From Georhizobium profundi (GTDB taxonomy: Bacteria; Pseudomonadota; Alphaproteobacteria; Rhizobiales; Rhizobiaceae), in contig NZ_CP032509.1 in the NCBI RefSeq assembly GCF_003952725.1, positions 3,000,001 to 3,064,000 on the forward strand: a DNA stretch of 64,000 bases, read 5' to 3'. The position numbers and the translations under genes are program-made. This document shows positions 18,937 to 28,295 of this stretch, one piece after another. Below the pieces are notes generated by a model, which saw only the letters and a program-made list of their open reading frames with translations, was not told the DNA's origin and did not search any database. Numbering within the stretch: position 1 is the stretch's first letter; the number at the start of each line of letters is the position of its first letter.

Positions 18937-20426
18937 CAAAACCGCGGAATGTCTGGAAACGGCATTGCGCCGGCATGGATATGCATGCGGCCGAGTTCGG
19001 CGCAGCGACGCAATTGCGGGAAGACCTTGCCGGGGTTCAGCAGATGCTTCTCGTCGAAGGCGCATTTGACCCTCATCTGCTGATCGAGATCGATCTCGTT
19101 GAACATCTCCGGCATCAGCTCCCGCTTCTCGACGCCGACGCCGTGCTCACCGGTCAAGACGCCGCCGACTTTCACGCAAAGCCGCAGGATATCGGCACCG
19201 AACGCTTCCGCAGCGGCCAGTTCGCCCGGCTTGTTGGCATCGTAGAGAATCAGCGGATGAAGGTTGCCGTCACCGGCGTGGAAGACATTGGCGACGCGAA
19301 GGCCGTGGATCTCCGAAAGCTCCCGCATGCCGGCCAGAACGCGCGGCAGTTCTTTCCGCGGGATCGTGCCATCCATGCAAAGATAATCGGGCGAGATGCG
19401 GCCGACCGATGGGAAGGCGGCTTTTCGGCCTGCCCAGAAGGTGGCGCGCTCCTCTTCGCTCTTCGACACGCGGATCGTCGTCGCGCCGTTGCGAAGCGCC
19501 AGTGCCTCGACTTCGGCAAGCAGGAAATCGACTTCGGCTTCGGGCCCATCCAGTTCCACGATCAGCAGCGCTTCGACATCCAGCGGATAATCCGCGTGAA
19601 CGAAGTCTTCGGCGGCGTGGATCGCCGGCCGGTCCATCATCTCCATGCCGCCTGGGATGATGCCGGCAGCGATGATGTCGGCCACGCACTGGCCGGCGGT
19701 CTCGGAGGTCGGGAAGCCAATGAGCGCTGCGCGCGCCGTTTCCGGCTTCTGCAGAATGCGCACGGTGACCTCCGTGACCACGCCGAGCAGACCTTCGGAG
19801 CCGGTCATCAGGGCCAGCAGGTCATAGCCTTCGGAATCAAGGTGCTTGCCGCCGAGCCGGACTTTGTCACCATTGATCAGAACGACTTCGAGGCCGAGCA
19901 CATTGTTGGTGGTCAACCCGTATTTCAGGCTGTGAACACCACCGGAATTTTCGGCGATGTTGCCGCCGATGGAACATGCGATCTGCGACGATGGATCCGG
20001 CGCATAATAGAAGCCTTCGTCCTGCACCGCATGGGTAATGCCGAGATTGGTGACGCCGGGCTGCACGACGACCGCGCGGTTGGCGTAATCGATGTCCAGA
20101 ACCCGATTGAAGCGCGACATGACCAGAAGCACGGCGTCGGCAAGCGGCAACGCACCGCCGGACAGCGACGTGCCCGAGCCGCGCGGAACGACGCGAATGC
20201 CGTTCTTGTGGCAATAGCGCAGTACGCGGCTCACCTGCTCCACGGTCTCCGGCAGGACGACGACGAGAGGCATCTGTCGGTAGGCCGTCAGCGCATCGGT
20301 TTCGAAGGCGCGCATCTCGCTGGTGGCATCGACCACGCCCTCGCCCGGCACGATATCGCGTAGATCCGCAACGATGCTCTTGCGGCGCGCCAGGACGTCC
20401 GCATCCGGCTCCGGCATCTTGAGCAT
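18936..20426 (-). CDS. glcD: glycolate oxidase subunit GlcD
   Basis: Catalytic FAD subunit of glycolate dehydrogenase (496 residues, the usual size). Visible motifs are the FAD-binding RVVPRGSGTSLSGGALPLAD, QIACSIGGNIAENSGGVHSL and the C-terminal catalytic histidine region NVFHAGDGNLHPLI with GGVLTGEHGVGVEKR. The ATG is preceded by GGGAG with a 7-base spacer. The 194-base gap to the divergent LysR gene must hold the operon promoter. An inverted TGGT-N11-ACCA lies at 20456-20474 in that gap. Confidence 0.96.
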   Translation of the reverse strand: MLKMPEPDADVLARRKSIVADLRDIVPGEGVVDATSEMRAFETDALTAYRQMPLVVVLPETVEQVSRVLRYCHKNGIRVVPRGSGTSLSGGALPLADAVLLVMSRFNRVLDIDYANRAVVVQPGVTNLGITHAVQDEGFYYAPDPSSQIACSIGGNIAENSGGVHSLKYGLTTNNVLGLEVVLINGDKVRLGGKHLDSEGYDLLALMTGSEGLLGVVTEVTVRILQKPETARAALIGFPTSETAGQCVADIIAAGIIPGGMEMMDRPAIHAAEDFVHADYPLDVEALLIVELDGPEAEVDFLLAEVEALALRNGATTIRVSKSEEERATFWAGRKAAFPSVGRISPDYLCMDGTIPRKELPRVLAGMRELSEIHGLRVANVFHAGDGNLHPLILYDANKPGELAAAEAFGADILRLCVKVGGVLTGEHGVGVEKRELMPEMFNEIDLDQQMRVKCAFDEKHLLNPGKVFPQLRRCAELGRMHIHAGAMPFPDIPRF

Positions 20427-20620
20427 GGGTGATCTCCCGTTTAGCTTCCCGCGTGTGGTCTATTTTGTTTACCAGACAATCCAGGGCATCCGCAATCGGC
20501 CGCAAGGATGCTTTCGCGCGAATACTGCGAAGGTCGAAATCCAATCCGTGAAGCGATGCGTAACACTCAATTGGCTCCACAAATCCGGGGTCGAGTTGGG
20601 GGCGGTCAGCCGAGGATGCG

Positions 20621-21646
20621 ATGAACAATCTGGGCGATCTTGAAATATTTGCGCGCGTCGTCGCAGCCGGCAGCATGTCGTCTGCCGGTCGAGAACTCGG
20701 TCTCTCGCCGGCCGTGGTATCGAAACGACTGCGTCGCCTCGAAGATCGCCTGGGCACTCGACTTCTTCAGCGCACCACGCGGCAAATCTCACTGACGGAA
20801 GCCGGGCATGGCTTCTACGAGCGCGTTCTGGCCATTCTGGCCGGGATCGAGGAGGCCGAAGCCTTCGTCTCCAGACGTTCGGCACTTGCCCGCGGTACTC
20901 TCAAGGTATCCGCGCCCACTTCGTTCGGACGCATGCACATTGCGCCCCACATCAACAGCTTCATGCTGGCCAACCCCGATCTCGCCGTCAATCTGGTCTT
21001 GTCGGACGAGTTCGTCGACATTGTCGGCGATGGCTACGACGTGGCGATCCGCATTGCGGAACTGTCGGACTCGAGCCTGGTGGCGCGCAAGCTCGCGCCT
21101 GTGCAGCGCATTCTCTGCGCTTCCCCCGATTACATCGAGCGCATGGGCGAGCCGAAAAAGATAGGCGAGCTCGATCGTCACGTCTGCATCCCGTCGCACA
21201 ACAGCGAGCCCTGGAAGATGGAAGGGCCGGATGGCGCGCTGATCTACCGGCCGCTCGGGCCGCTTGCGACCAATTCGTCCGAAGTCGTGCGCGAGTGCGT
21301 CATCGGGGGCGTCGGCATCGCCCTTCGGTCGACATGGGATGTCGGTCACGAATTGGCGAGCGGCCGGCTCGTCCGCGTGCTGCCCGACTATGAAGGATCG
21401 CGGAACGTGGCGATCCATGCGGTCTATGCGAGCCGACGATTCCTACCGGCCAAGATCCGCGTCTTCATCGATTTTCTTGCGGCCCTGTTCGGACCGACGC
21501 CCTACTGGGACCTGCCGAAACCACAGGTGGCCGACCTTGCGGCGCTGCGGAAGAATGCCGTGAAACAGGCGGAGGCCGCTTCGGCCGCCAAGGCCACGGA
21601 ACAGGCTGCCGCGGCGCACGCCAAGGATAAGGCCGCGGCCGAGTAG
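20621..21646 (+). CDS. LysR-family transcriptional regulator (divergent from glc operon)
   Basis: A 341-residue regulator. The N-terminal winged helix (SMSSAGRELGLSPAVVSKRL) is followed by a LysR substrate-binding domain up to about residue 300. The last 35 or so residues are an Ala/Lys-rich tail (AEAASAAKATEQAAAAHAKD), not part of the fold. Its start lies 194 bases from glcD on the other strand, the usual arrangement for a LysR protein controlling its neighbour. I infer control of glycolate use, but E. coli uses a GntR-type GlcC, so this is not certain. Confidence 0.9.
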   Translation: MNNLGDLEIFARVVAAGSMSSAGRELGLSPAVVSKRLRRLEDRLGTRLLQRTTRQISLTEAGHGFYERVLAILAGIEEAEAFVSRRSALARGTLKVSAPTSFGRMHIAPHINSFMLANPDLAVNLVLSDEFVDIVGDGYDVAIRIAELSDSSLVARKLAPVQRILCASPDYIERMGEPKKIGELDRHVCIPSHNSEPWKMEGPDGALIYRPLGPLATNSSEVVRECVIGGVGIALRSTWDVGHELASGRLVRVLPDYEGSRNVAIHAVYASRRFLPAKIRVFIDFLAALFGPTPYWDLPKPQVADLAALRKNAVKQAEAASAAKATEQAAAAHAKDKAAAE

Positions 21647-21670
21647 CTTTCGCGGCTTAATTCGAAACGC

Positions 21671-22990
21671 TCAGATGTCGTAGTCGCCGTCAGAGGCTTT
21701 GCCCTTGGCAGCGTCTTCGTCTTCACGGCGATGATGCTGACGAATACCGCGCACAATCAGGAAAATGACCAGCACGACGACCGGCACGGACAAACCGGTC
21801 ACCAGAGCAGGATCGATCGGCAAGCCAAGATCCGACAGGGCCTTGGCGAGATAGGAAACGAGCCCGACGACGTAATAGGAGATGGCTGCGACCGAGAGCC
21901 CTTCGACCGTCTGCTGAAGGCGCAATTGCAGTTTTGCGCGGCGGTTCATGGAATGCAGCAGCGCCGAGTTCTGTTTTTCGAGCTCCACGTCGATCCAGCT
22001 TCGAAGGAGCTGCGTGGCACGCGCCAGCTTGCGCGACAAATTGACCTGGCGTTCTTCCACCGACCGGCAGGTGCGCATTGCGGGCGCCACGCGGCGTTCC
22101 AGAAATGCGCCCCAGGTGTCGTAGCCGGGCACCGCCTGCTCGTGCAGCGCCTTGATGCGCTCGAGCACGATGCCGTCATAGGCGCGGCTCGCACCGAAAC
22201 GGTAGAGCCCGGCTGCGGCATTCGCTTCCAGCTCAGCGGCAAGACGCGTGATGTCGGTCAGCATCGCGTCTGCGTCTTCACGCGCGTTCTCCCGCATCTT
22301 CTGCGTGATCTCGGTCAACCTGTCTTCGATGCGGCGGATTTCAGGCGACAGAGTCTGGGCCTGCGGCAAGCCCAGCATGGCAAGCGTTCGATAGGTTTCG
22401 ATCTCGATCAGGCGCTGCGTCAGCGCACCGGCTCGCGCCGGCGACAGACCCTTGTCGAGCACGAGAATGCGGGTCAGCCCATCCTTGTCCTGCCGGAAAT
22501 CGGTCAGCGCCGCAGCGCGCCCGTCTTCCACCAGCGAATAGCAGAGGCTCGACGGATCGAAGATGCGAATTGCCTGCGCTTCCTCCTCGTCGGTCCATTT
22601 GCGGATTTCAAGCCGAACGCCGGAAATGAGGCTGCCCGGGGGATTGAAGCCGTCACCGAAGGGATGGCCGACGAGCTCGCCGTCGAAGCGATCCGGCACC
22701 GGCCCTTCCCAGGCATAGGTGGAAAACTCCGTGTGGCGCTCCCACCGCAGCATGCCCTGCCCCCAGGACAAAGTGTGATGCCGGGCATCCTTCTGCGGTG
22801 CGGACAGGCCACGGGCTCGGATCAAGTCAGCGAGAACGGCGTGGTCGACGCTCGCCCCGCCATCGGTCATGAAGGCCAGCTGAACGATGACGCGGGGCGT
22901 TTCCAGAAGCGGCGATGGGCGCGCGTGGATCTCGCCGAGCGCCTTGGCACGCTGCGGTGCGACGGGAAATCCAAAACTGCCCCTGCTCAA
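21671..22990 (-). CDS. DUF3422 family membrane-anchored protein
   Basis: A 439-residue protein. The N-terminal part has LGEIHARPSPLLETP and WERHTEFSTYAWEG, typical of DUF3422. A coiled, Arg/Glu-rich middle follows, and the C-terminus has two likely membrane helices (AISYYVVGLVSYLAKAL and VPVVVLVIFLIVRGI). The function of the family is unknown. It is convergent with the LysR gene (24-base gap) and divergent from the lut regulator. Confidence 0.88.
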   Translation of the reverse strand: MSRGSFGFPVAPQRAKALGEIHARPSPLLETPRVIVQLAFMTDGGASVDHAVLADLIRARGLSAPQKDARHHTLSWGQGMLRWERHTEFSTYAWEGPVPDRFDGELVGHPFGDGFNPPGSLISGVRLEIRKWTDEEEAQAIRIFDPSSLCYSLVEDGRAAALTDFRQDKDGLTRILVLDKGLSPARAGALTQRLIEIETYRTLAMLGLPQAQTLSPEIRRIEDRLTEITQKMRENAREDADAMLTDITRLAAELEANAAAGLYRFGASRAYDGIVLERIKALHEQAVPGYDTWGAFLERRVAPAMRTCRSVEERQVNLSRKLARATQLLRSWIDVELEKQNSALLHSMNRRAKLQLRLQQTVEGLSVAAISYYVVGLVSYLAKALSDLGLPIDPALVTGLSVPVVVLVIFLIVRGIRQHHRREDEDAAKGKASDGDYDI

Positions 22991-23085
22991 CTCAGCACCC
23001 TCGAGACCACGAACCCAGGGTGCACTATCGGCGTCGCTGCGCGATTGAGCAAGGGGCCGAACCGAAACACAACTGGCAAAGATTA

Positions 23086-23113
23086 TTGACCACTGGCTGT
23101 CTCAGTTGATAGT
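23086..23113 (+). promoter_or_regulatory. candidate sigma-70 promoter of the lut regulator/operon
   Basis: TTGACC (23086-23091) and GATAGT (23108-23113) have a 16-base spacer. Transcription would begin near 23120, about 40 bases before the regulator's ATG. It is the only good match in the 169-base divergent gap. Confidence 0.45.
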
Positions 23114-23159
23114 TTCAGCGGTGACTAGGTGCCGACGGTGGGCGGCGGAGCGACATCCC

Positions 23160-23984
23160 ATGAGTTCCGACATTTTCAAGAGCATCGACCATGCGCGCAC
23201 GGCGGATGCTGTGGTGCTGCAGATCGAGCGGCTCATCCTGGAAAGCGTCCTGCGCCCTGGGGATCGCCTGCCGGGTGAGCGCGATCTCGCTCAACAGCTC
23301 GACGTCTCCCGGCCGATTCTGCGCGAGGCCCTGAAGGAGCTGGAGCTTCGCGGGCTCGTCCATTCACGCCATGGCGGCGGCACCTTCGTTGCAGATATCG
23401 TCGGGCAGATCTTTGCGCCGGCGCTCGTGCAGCTCATCGGGCGGCACCGGCGGGCGACCGAGGATTATCTCGAATATCGTCGCGCCATGGAGGGCATGAC
23501 GGCGGAGCTTGCGGCACGGCGGGCAACCGCTGCGGATCGGGCGCAGCTGTCTGCGCTGGTCGACACGATGCGCGAAGCTCACGGCCGCGCCGACTTCGCC
23601 GAGGAAGCCGAACTCGACGTGGAACTGCACGATGCTGTCGGCGAAGCGGCGCACAATATCGTGCTGCTCCATACGCTGCGGTCCTGCTACCGGCTTCTCG
23701 CCGACGGCGTCTTCTACAATCGCGCGCTGATCTACGGAGTGCCGGGTGCCCGTGACACTCTTCTCGATCAGCATTGCGCTATCGCCCAAGCGGTGATCGC
23801 GGGCGATCCCGACCGCGCCCGCAAGACGGCGCAGGACCATATCGATTTCGTATCCAAAACCATGGAAGAAGCCGAGCGCGTCGACGACTGGGAACAGATC
23901 GCCGCCATGCGCCTGAAGCAACGCCGCGCCCCGAAAGCGGCCAAGGCACAAGCCATGATCGCCAACAAGGAGGCCGCCGAGTGA
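23160..23984 (+). CDS. GntR/FCD-family regulator of lactate utilisation (LldR/LutR-like)
   Basis: A 274-residue regulator from ATG 23160 (MSSDIFKSIDHARTADA), with GGAG about 10 bases upstream; the frame is open to 23106 without support. The winged helix (GERDLAQQLDVSRPILREAL) is at about residues 40-59 and an FCD ligand domain follows. The stop overlaps the lutA start (GTGA). Leading the lutABC operon, it is most likely an L-lactate-responsive regulator. FCD proteins usually bind organic acids via metal-bound Asp/His residues. Confidence 0.9.
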   Translation: MSSDIFKSIDHARTADAVVLQIERLILESVLRPGDRLPGERDLAQQLDVSRPILREALKELELRGLVHSRHGGGTFVADIVGQIFAPALVQLIGRHRRATEDYLEYRRAMEGMTAELAARRATAADRAQLSALVDTMREAHGRADFAEEAELDVELHDAVGEAAHNIVLLHTLRSCYRLLADGVFYNRALIYGVPGARDTLLDQHCAIAQAVIAGDPDRARKTAQDHIDFVSKTMEEAERVDDWEQIAAMRLKQRRAPKAAKAQAMIANKEAAE

Positions 23985-24760
23985 GCCTGAACGTCCCCAC
24001 CACCACGCCGCGGGTCGGCCTTTTCGTCACCTGCCTCGTGGATCTTTTCCGGCCGAGCGTCGGCTTTGCGACAATCAAGCTTCTGGAATCGGCAGACTGC
24101 ACGGTGGACGTGCCGCGCGCGCAAACCTGCTGCGGCCAGCCTGCTTATAATTCCGGCGACCGCAAGGATACCGCCGACATTGCGCGCCAAGTGATCGAGA
24201 CCTTCGAGGGTTTCGACTATGTCGTCGCGCCTTCCGGGTCCTGCGCGGCGATGCTGAAGAAGCACTATCCGGAGCTCTTTGCAGGCGATCCGCACTGGGA
24301 GAAACGCGCGGCCGAGTTCGCGGCGAAGGTTCATGAACTCGTCTCGTTTCTAACCGATATTCGCGGCATGACGGATGTGCCGGGGTCCTTCGACGGGACC
24401 GTGACCTATCACGATTCCTGCTCGGGACTGCGTGAACTGGGCGTGCGGAGCCAGCCCCGCGCGCTGCTCGGCTCGATCGACGGTCTTGATCTCAAGGAAC
24501 TGAAGGATGCGGATGTCTGCTGCGGCTTCGGGGGCACCTTCTGTGTGAAGTACCCAGACATCTCCAACGCCATCGTCACCAAGAAGGCAGCCAATATCGA
24601 GGCGAGCGATGCCGATCTGCTGCTTGCCGGAGATCTCGGCTGCCTGATGAACATGGCGGGCAAGCTGAAGCGCCAGGGGGCGAAGACAGAAGTGCGGCAT
24701 GTGGCGGAAGTGCTGGCCGGCATGACCGACGCGCCGCCCATCGCCGGATCGGGACGCTGA
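23981..24760 (+). CDS. lutA: L-lactate utilisation protein LutA/LldE (CCG-domain Fe-S protein)
   Basis: Subunit of the non-flavin L-lactate oxidation complex LutABC. The 259-residue protein has two cysteine-rich CCG domains (QTCCGQPAYNSG and DVCCGFGGTFCVKYP). The start is GTG 23981, overlapping the upstream stop, with AAGGAGG 7 bases upstream; the long upstream frame is a shadow of the regulator. It is followed after 2 bases by lutB. Confidence 0.95.
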   Translation: MSLNVPTTTPRVGLFVTCLVDLFRPSVGFATIKLLESADCTVDVPRAQTCCGQPAYNSGDRKDTADIARQVIETFEGFDYVVAPSGSCAAMLKKHYPELFAGDPHWEKRAAEFAAKVHELVSFLTDIRGMTDVPGSFDGTVTYHDSCSGLRELGVRSQPRALLGSIDGLDLKELKDADVCCGFGGTFCVKYPDISNAIVTKKAANIEASDADLLLAGDLGCLMNMAGKLKRQGAKTEVRHVAEVLAGMTDAPPIAGSGR

Positions 24761-24762
24761 CC

Positions 24763-26193
24763 ATGCAACTCACCTCGCACGAATTCAAACAGAACTCCGT
24801 CAAGGCGCTGGCCGACGTGCAGCTGCAAAAGGCGCTGCGCAATGTGGAGAAGAACTTCATCGAGAAGCGGGCTAAGGCGGCCGAAGCCCTGCCCGAATTC
24901 GATGCGCTGCGCGACAATGCCAAGGCGATCAAGGATCACACGCTCGCCCATCTAGACCTCTATCTGGAGGAATACGAAAAGCGGGTGACCGAATCCGGTG
25001 GTCATGTGCACTGGGCGGAAAATGCCGAGGATGCGCGCCGGATCATTCTCGAGATCTGCCGCAAGCGCAACGCGAAGACCGTCACCAAGGGCAAGTCGAT
25101 GATCTCGGAAGAGATCCATCTCAACGACTACCTGAGCGAACACGACATCGAGCCCGTCGAGACCGATCTCGGGGAATACATCATTCAGTTGCGCGGCGAG
25201 CATCCGAGCCACATCATCGCGCCGGCGGTTCACCTGAACAAAGATCAGGTCGAAGCCGATTTCCGCCGTGTCCATACCCATTTGGAGCTCGACCGCGACC
25301 TGACCGAGCCCGTGACACTGCTCGCCGAAGCACGCGCGGTGCTGCGCCAGCGCTATTTCCAGGCCGATGTCGGCATTACCGGCGCAAATTTTCTCGTTGC
25401 GGAAACGGGCTCCTCGGTCATCGTGACCAATGAGGGCAACGGCGACATGACGCAGACGCTCGGACGCTGCCACGTCGTCGTCGCCTCGATCGAGAAGATC
25501 GTGCCGACGCTCGAAGACACGAGCCAGATCCTGCGGGTGCTTGCACGCTCGGCGACCGGCCAAGAAATGTCGGTCTACACCACTTTCTCCACCGGCCCGA
25601 AGCGCGCAGAAGACCCGGATGGTCCGGAGGAGTACCACGTCGTGCTGCTCGACAACGGCCGCACCGCCATGCTCGGCACCGAATATCAGGAGATGCTGCG
25701 CTGCATTCGCTGCGGCGCCTGCATGAACCATTGTCCGGTCTATCACGCGGTCGGCGGCCATGCTTACGGCTCGGTCTATCCGGGACCGATGGGCGCGGTG
25801 CTGACCCCATCGCTCAACGGTATCGACAAGGCAGGCCATCTGCCGAATGCCTCCACCTTCTGCGGACGCTGCGAATCCGTCTGTCCGATGCGCATTCCCC
25901 TGCCGAAGATGATGCGACACTGGCGGGAAGACGAGTTCGAGCGGCAATTGTCGCCGAAGCCCGCTCGCTTCGGGCTTGGGTTCTGGGCCTTTTTCGCCAA
26001 GCGGCCGGCGCTCTATCGTGCTGCCGTGTCGATCGCGATGCCGATCATCGCCAAGCTCGGCGGCGACCGCCACCGGCTGAAGAGCCTGCCGCTTGCTTCA
26101 GGCTGGACGACCCATCGGGACCTGCCGGCGCCGGAAGGCAAGACGTTCCAGCAGCAATACGCCGCGCGTGCAAAGGCTGAACACCATGGCTGA
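24763..26193 (+). CDS. lutB: L-lactate utilisation protein LutB/LldF (Fe-S electron transfer)
   Basis: Central subunit of the lactate oxidation complex, 476 residues. The N-terminal LUD domain includes NAKTVTKGKSMISEEIHLN and ETGSSVIVTNEGNGD. Two ferredoxin motifs follow, CIRCGACMNHCPVY (about 312-325) and CGRCESVCPMRIP (about 366-378). Its end overlaps the lutC start by 8 bases. Confidence 0.95.
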   Translation: MQLTSHEFKQNSVKALADVQLQKALRNVEKNFIEKRAKAAEALPEFDALRDNAKAIKDHTLAHLDLYLEEYEKRVTESGGHVHWAENAEDARRIILEICRKRNAKTVTKGKSMISEEIHLNDYLSEHDIEPVETDLGEYIIQLRGEHPSHIIAPAVHLNKDQVEADFRRVHTHLELDRDLTEPVTLLAEARAVLRQRYFQADVGITGANFLVAETGSSVIVTNEGNGDMTQTLGRCHVVVASIEKIVPTLEDTSQILRVLARSATGQEMSVYTTFSTGPKRAEDPDGPEEYHVVLLDNGRTAMLGTEYQEMLRCIRCGACMNHCPVYHAVGGHAYGSVYPGPMGAVLTPSLNGIDKAGHLPNASTFCGRCESVCPMRIPLPKMMRHWREDEFERQLSPKPARFGLGFWAFFAKRPALYRAAVSIAMPIIAKLGGDRHRLKSLPLASGWTTHRDLPAPEGKTFQQQYAARAKAEHHG

Positions 26194-26878
26194 TCAAGCA
26201 ACCGCACGCGCCGGCATCCTCAACCGGATCCGCGCCGTCAACGGCCGCACGACGTCGGATGCGGACCGGCAAAAGGCGGTCTCGTATCGTCTCGACAACG
26301 CGCCGCTCGGCGTCGTTCCGCAACGCGGGCAACTGCCGAAGGACGCGCGGCAGGCGCTGTTCATCGAAAAGGCAGAGGCCGTGCAGGCGACCGTGGAAAG
26401 GGTATCAAGCTACGCCGCCCTGCCCGATTGCGTCGGACGGTACCTGCGCGAACGCAATCTCCCTGCGGCCATTCGCATCGGCAGCGATCCGCGTCTGCGC
26501 AGCGCGGATTGGCAGGCTGCCGCATCCTTGAGCGTGGTCGACGGGCCGAGCGACGGCCTGGACATGGCTGGTCTCAGCCACGCGATCGCCGGCGTGGCCG
26601 AAACCGGAACCGTCGTGCTCACAGCCGGCGCCGACAATCCAACCACGATCAACTTCCTGCCCGAATATCATCTCGTCGTCATCGCTGGCGCCGATATTGA
26701 AGGCGACATGGAAGCGGTTTGGCGGCGGGTGCGTCAGATGTTCGGCAAGGGCAAGATGAGTCGCGTCGTCAATTTCGTGACGGGACCGTCGCGATCGGCC
26801 GACATCGAGCAGACGCTGCTTCTCGGTGCTCATGGCCCGCGCGCGCTGCACATCATCGTGGTCGATTCCGGCGGCTGA
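26186..26878 (+). CDS. lutC: L-lactate utilisation protein LutC/LldG (LUD domain)
   Basis: Third subunit of LutABC, 230 residues from ATG 26186 (MADQATARAGILNRIR). The LUD-domain core is visible as GVAETGTVVLTAGADNPTTI and the C-terminal GPSRSADIEQTLLLGAHGPR, the most conserved stretch of the family. The start lies inside the last codons of lutB, so translation is likely coupled. The phosphatase gene starts 2 bases after the stop. Confidence 0.95.
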   Translation: MADQATARAGILNRIRAVNGRTTSDADRQKAVSYRLDNAPLGVVPQRGQLPKDARQALFIEKAEAVQATVERVSSYAALPDCVGRYLRERNLPAAIRIGSDPRLRSADWQAAASLSVVDGPSDGLDMAGLSHAIAGVAETGTVVLTAGADNPTTINFLPEYHLVVIAGADIEGDMEAVWRRVRQMFGKGKMSRVVNFVTGPSRSADIEQTLLLGAHGPRALHIIVVDSGG

Positions 26879-26880
26879 CG

Positions 26881-27636
26881 ATGGGGATCGAGCTCGCAGA
26901 AGCCCGTGCGCCCGATGGTCTTCGCATCTACGCCATCGGCGATGTTCACGGCTATGCGGATCTCCTTCGTGCCATGCACCGGCGCATCGACGAGGATCTG
27001 CGGTTTCGGCCCGCGAAAGACTGGCGGATCGTCCATGTCGGCGACTATGTCGACCGAGGGCCGGATTCGAAGGGCGTACTCGATTTTCTCATCGGTCGCA
27101 TGGCACAGGATGCCCGCATCATCGCGCTTCGCGGCAATCACGACCAGGCGATGCTCGACTTTCTCAGCGAGCCCGACCCTGCCAGCATGTTTGCCACCAA
27201 TGGCGGCGAGGAGACGGCCCGCTCCTACGGTGTCACGCTCGCCACTGATGGCGATGACGTCTTTCTCGCCAGCGCCGATCAGTTCATCAACGCGCTGCCG
27301 TCGATGCACCGACGCTTTCTCGAGCAGAGACCCTATTCGGTGTCCTTTGGCGATTTCTTCTTCTGCCACGCGGGTATCAAGCCCATGGTGCCGCTGGAAG
27401 CGCAGACACCCGACACACTCATGTGGATCCGCCGCGAGTTTCTCTCTTACGAGGGGCTGCATCCAAAAATCGTCGTCCATGGCCATACGCCGCAGGAGGA
27501 AGCTGACCTGCGGCCAAACCGGATCAACATCGATACCGGCGTCTATGTGCGCGAGAAACTGACCGCGCTGATCCTCGAAGGTGACGCAAAGAGCATCTAC
27601 ACCGTGCATCGCGCCAAGGGTGAACCCGGAGGCTGA
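26881..27636 (+). CDS. PPP-family metallophosphatase (serine/threonine phosphatase-like)
   Basis: A 251-residue calcineurin-like phosphoesterase from ATG 26881. The metal-binding motifs appear in order: GDVHGY, GDYVDRGPDS, RGNHD, a histidine in FCHAGI, and VVHGHTP. This set is that of PPP-type protein phosphatases such as PrpA. It is 2 bases downstream of lutC, so it may be transcribed with lactate genes, though a functional link is not evident. A diadenosine tetraphosphatase-like activity is an alternative. Confidence 0.88.
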   Translation: MGIELAEARAPDGLRIYAIGDVHGYADLLRAMHRRIDEDLRFRPAKDWRIVHVGDYVDRGPDSKGVLDFLIGRMAQDARIIALRGNHDQAMLDFLSEPDPASMFATNGGEETARSYGVTLATDGDDVFLASADQFINALPSMHRRFLEQRPYSVSFGDFFFCHAGIKPMVPLEAQTPDTLMWIRREFLSYEGLHPKIVVHGHTPQEEADLRPNRINIDTGVYVREKLTALILEGDAKSIYTVHRAKGEPGG

Positions 27637-27637
27637 C

Positions 27638-28264
27638 ATGCCGCTCCAGAATCGGGTCGATCCGTTCGGCGCGATCCATGCTCATTCGGCGCGGGGCCTT
27701 TTCATGGGCAATCGCGGCGGCCGTATCCACCATCCTGTGACGCGCACGCTGACAAACCGCCGCTTCGCATCCAAGGCCTGGATCATCTGCCTCTGCGCCT
27801 TTCGCGGGAGACAGCGGAACGTCATGGGTGACAGCTATACGGAGCTGTTCTTTCTCGACGAAGCGACGGCACTGGCGGCGGGTCACAGACCCTGCTTCGA
27901 ATGCCAGCGATCGCGCGCTGAAGCATTTGCCCGCTGCTTTGCAATCGGCAACGGTCTGGCGTCGGCGAAGGCTGGCGAGATGGACGCCGTGCTCCACAGC
28001 GAGCGGCTTGGAAAGCCTGTGCGTCGCCGCTTGCCCTTGCGCGATCTTTCCTCATTGCCGGACGGCAGCCTCGTCGAAATCGCTGGACACCCGTGCCTGG
28101 TTCAGGGTGGCAAGCTTCTGGGGTGGTCGTTCGATGGGTATCGGGACCTGCCAGTTCCAGACGTCGGGGACGGTGCCATTCTGACGCCACCATCCACGCT
28201 TCGAGCACTTGAGGCAGGCTACAAGCCCGCGATCCATCCTTCCGGGCTCGCGGACGCCACTTGA
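27638..28264 (+). CDS. uncharacterised protein with Ada-like CxC...CxxC motif
   Basis: A 208-residue protein from ATG 27638, 1 base after the phosphatase stop. I do not recognise a named family. Residues 66-89 ([20 protein letters not shown] then CFEC) resemble the end of the Ada zinc-binding domain, which has the pattern FxxxxEAxxAGYRPCxxC. Cysteines C51, C53, C86 and C89 could bind one zinc. The N-terminus ([16 protein letters not shown]) is basic. The stop lies 32 bases before the rsmE start. A DNA or RNA damage role is only inferred from the motif. Confidence 0.75.
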   Translation: MPLQNRVDPFGAIHAHSARGLFMGNRGGRIHHPVTRTLTNRRFASKAWIICLCAFRGRQRNVMGDSYTELFFLDEATALAAGHRPCFECQRSRAEAFARCFAIGNGLASAKAGEMDAVLHSERLGKPVRRRLPLRDLSSLPDGSLVEIAGHPCLVQGGKLLGWSFDGYRDLPVPDVGDGAILTPPSTLRALEAGYKPAIHPSGLADAT

Positions 28265-28295
28265 GTTCCAAGCGCGCCTCATGCATGGCGTTGGG

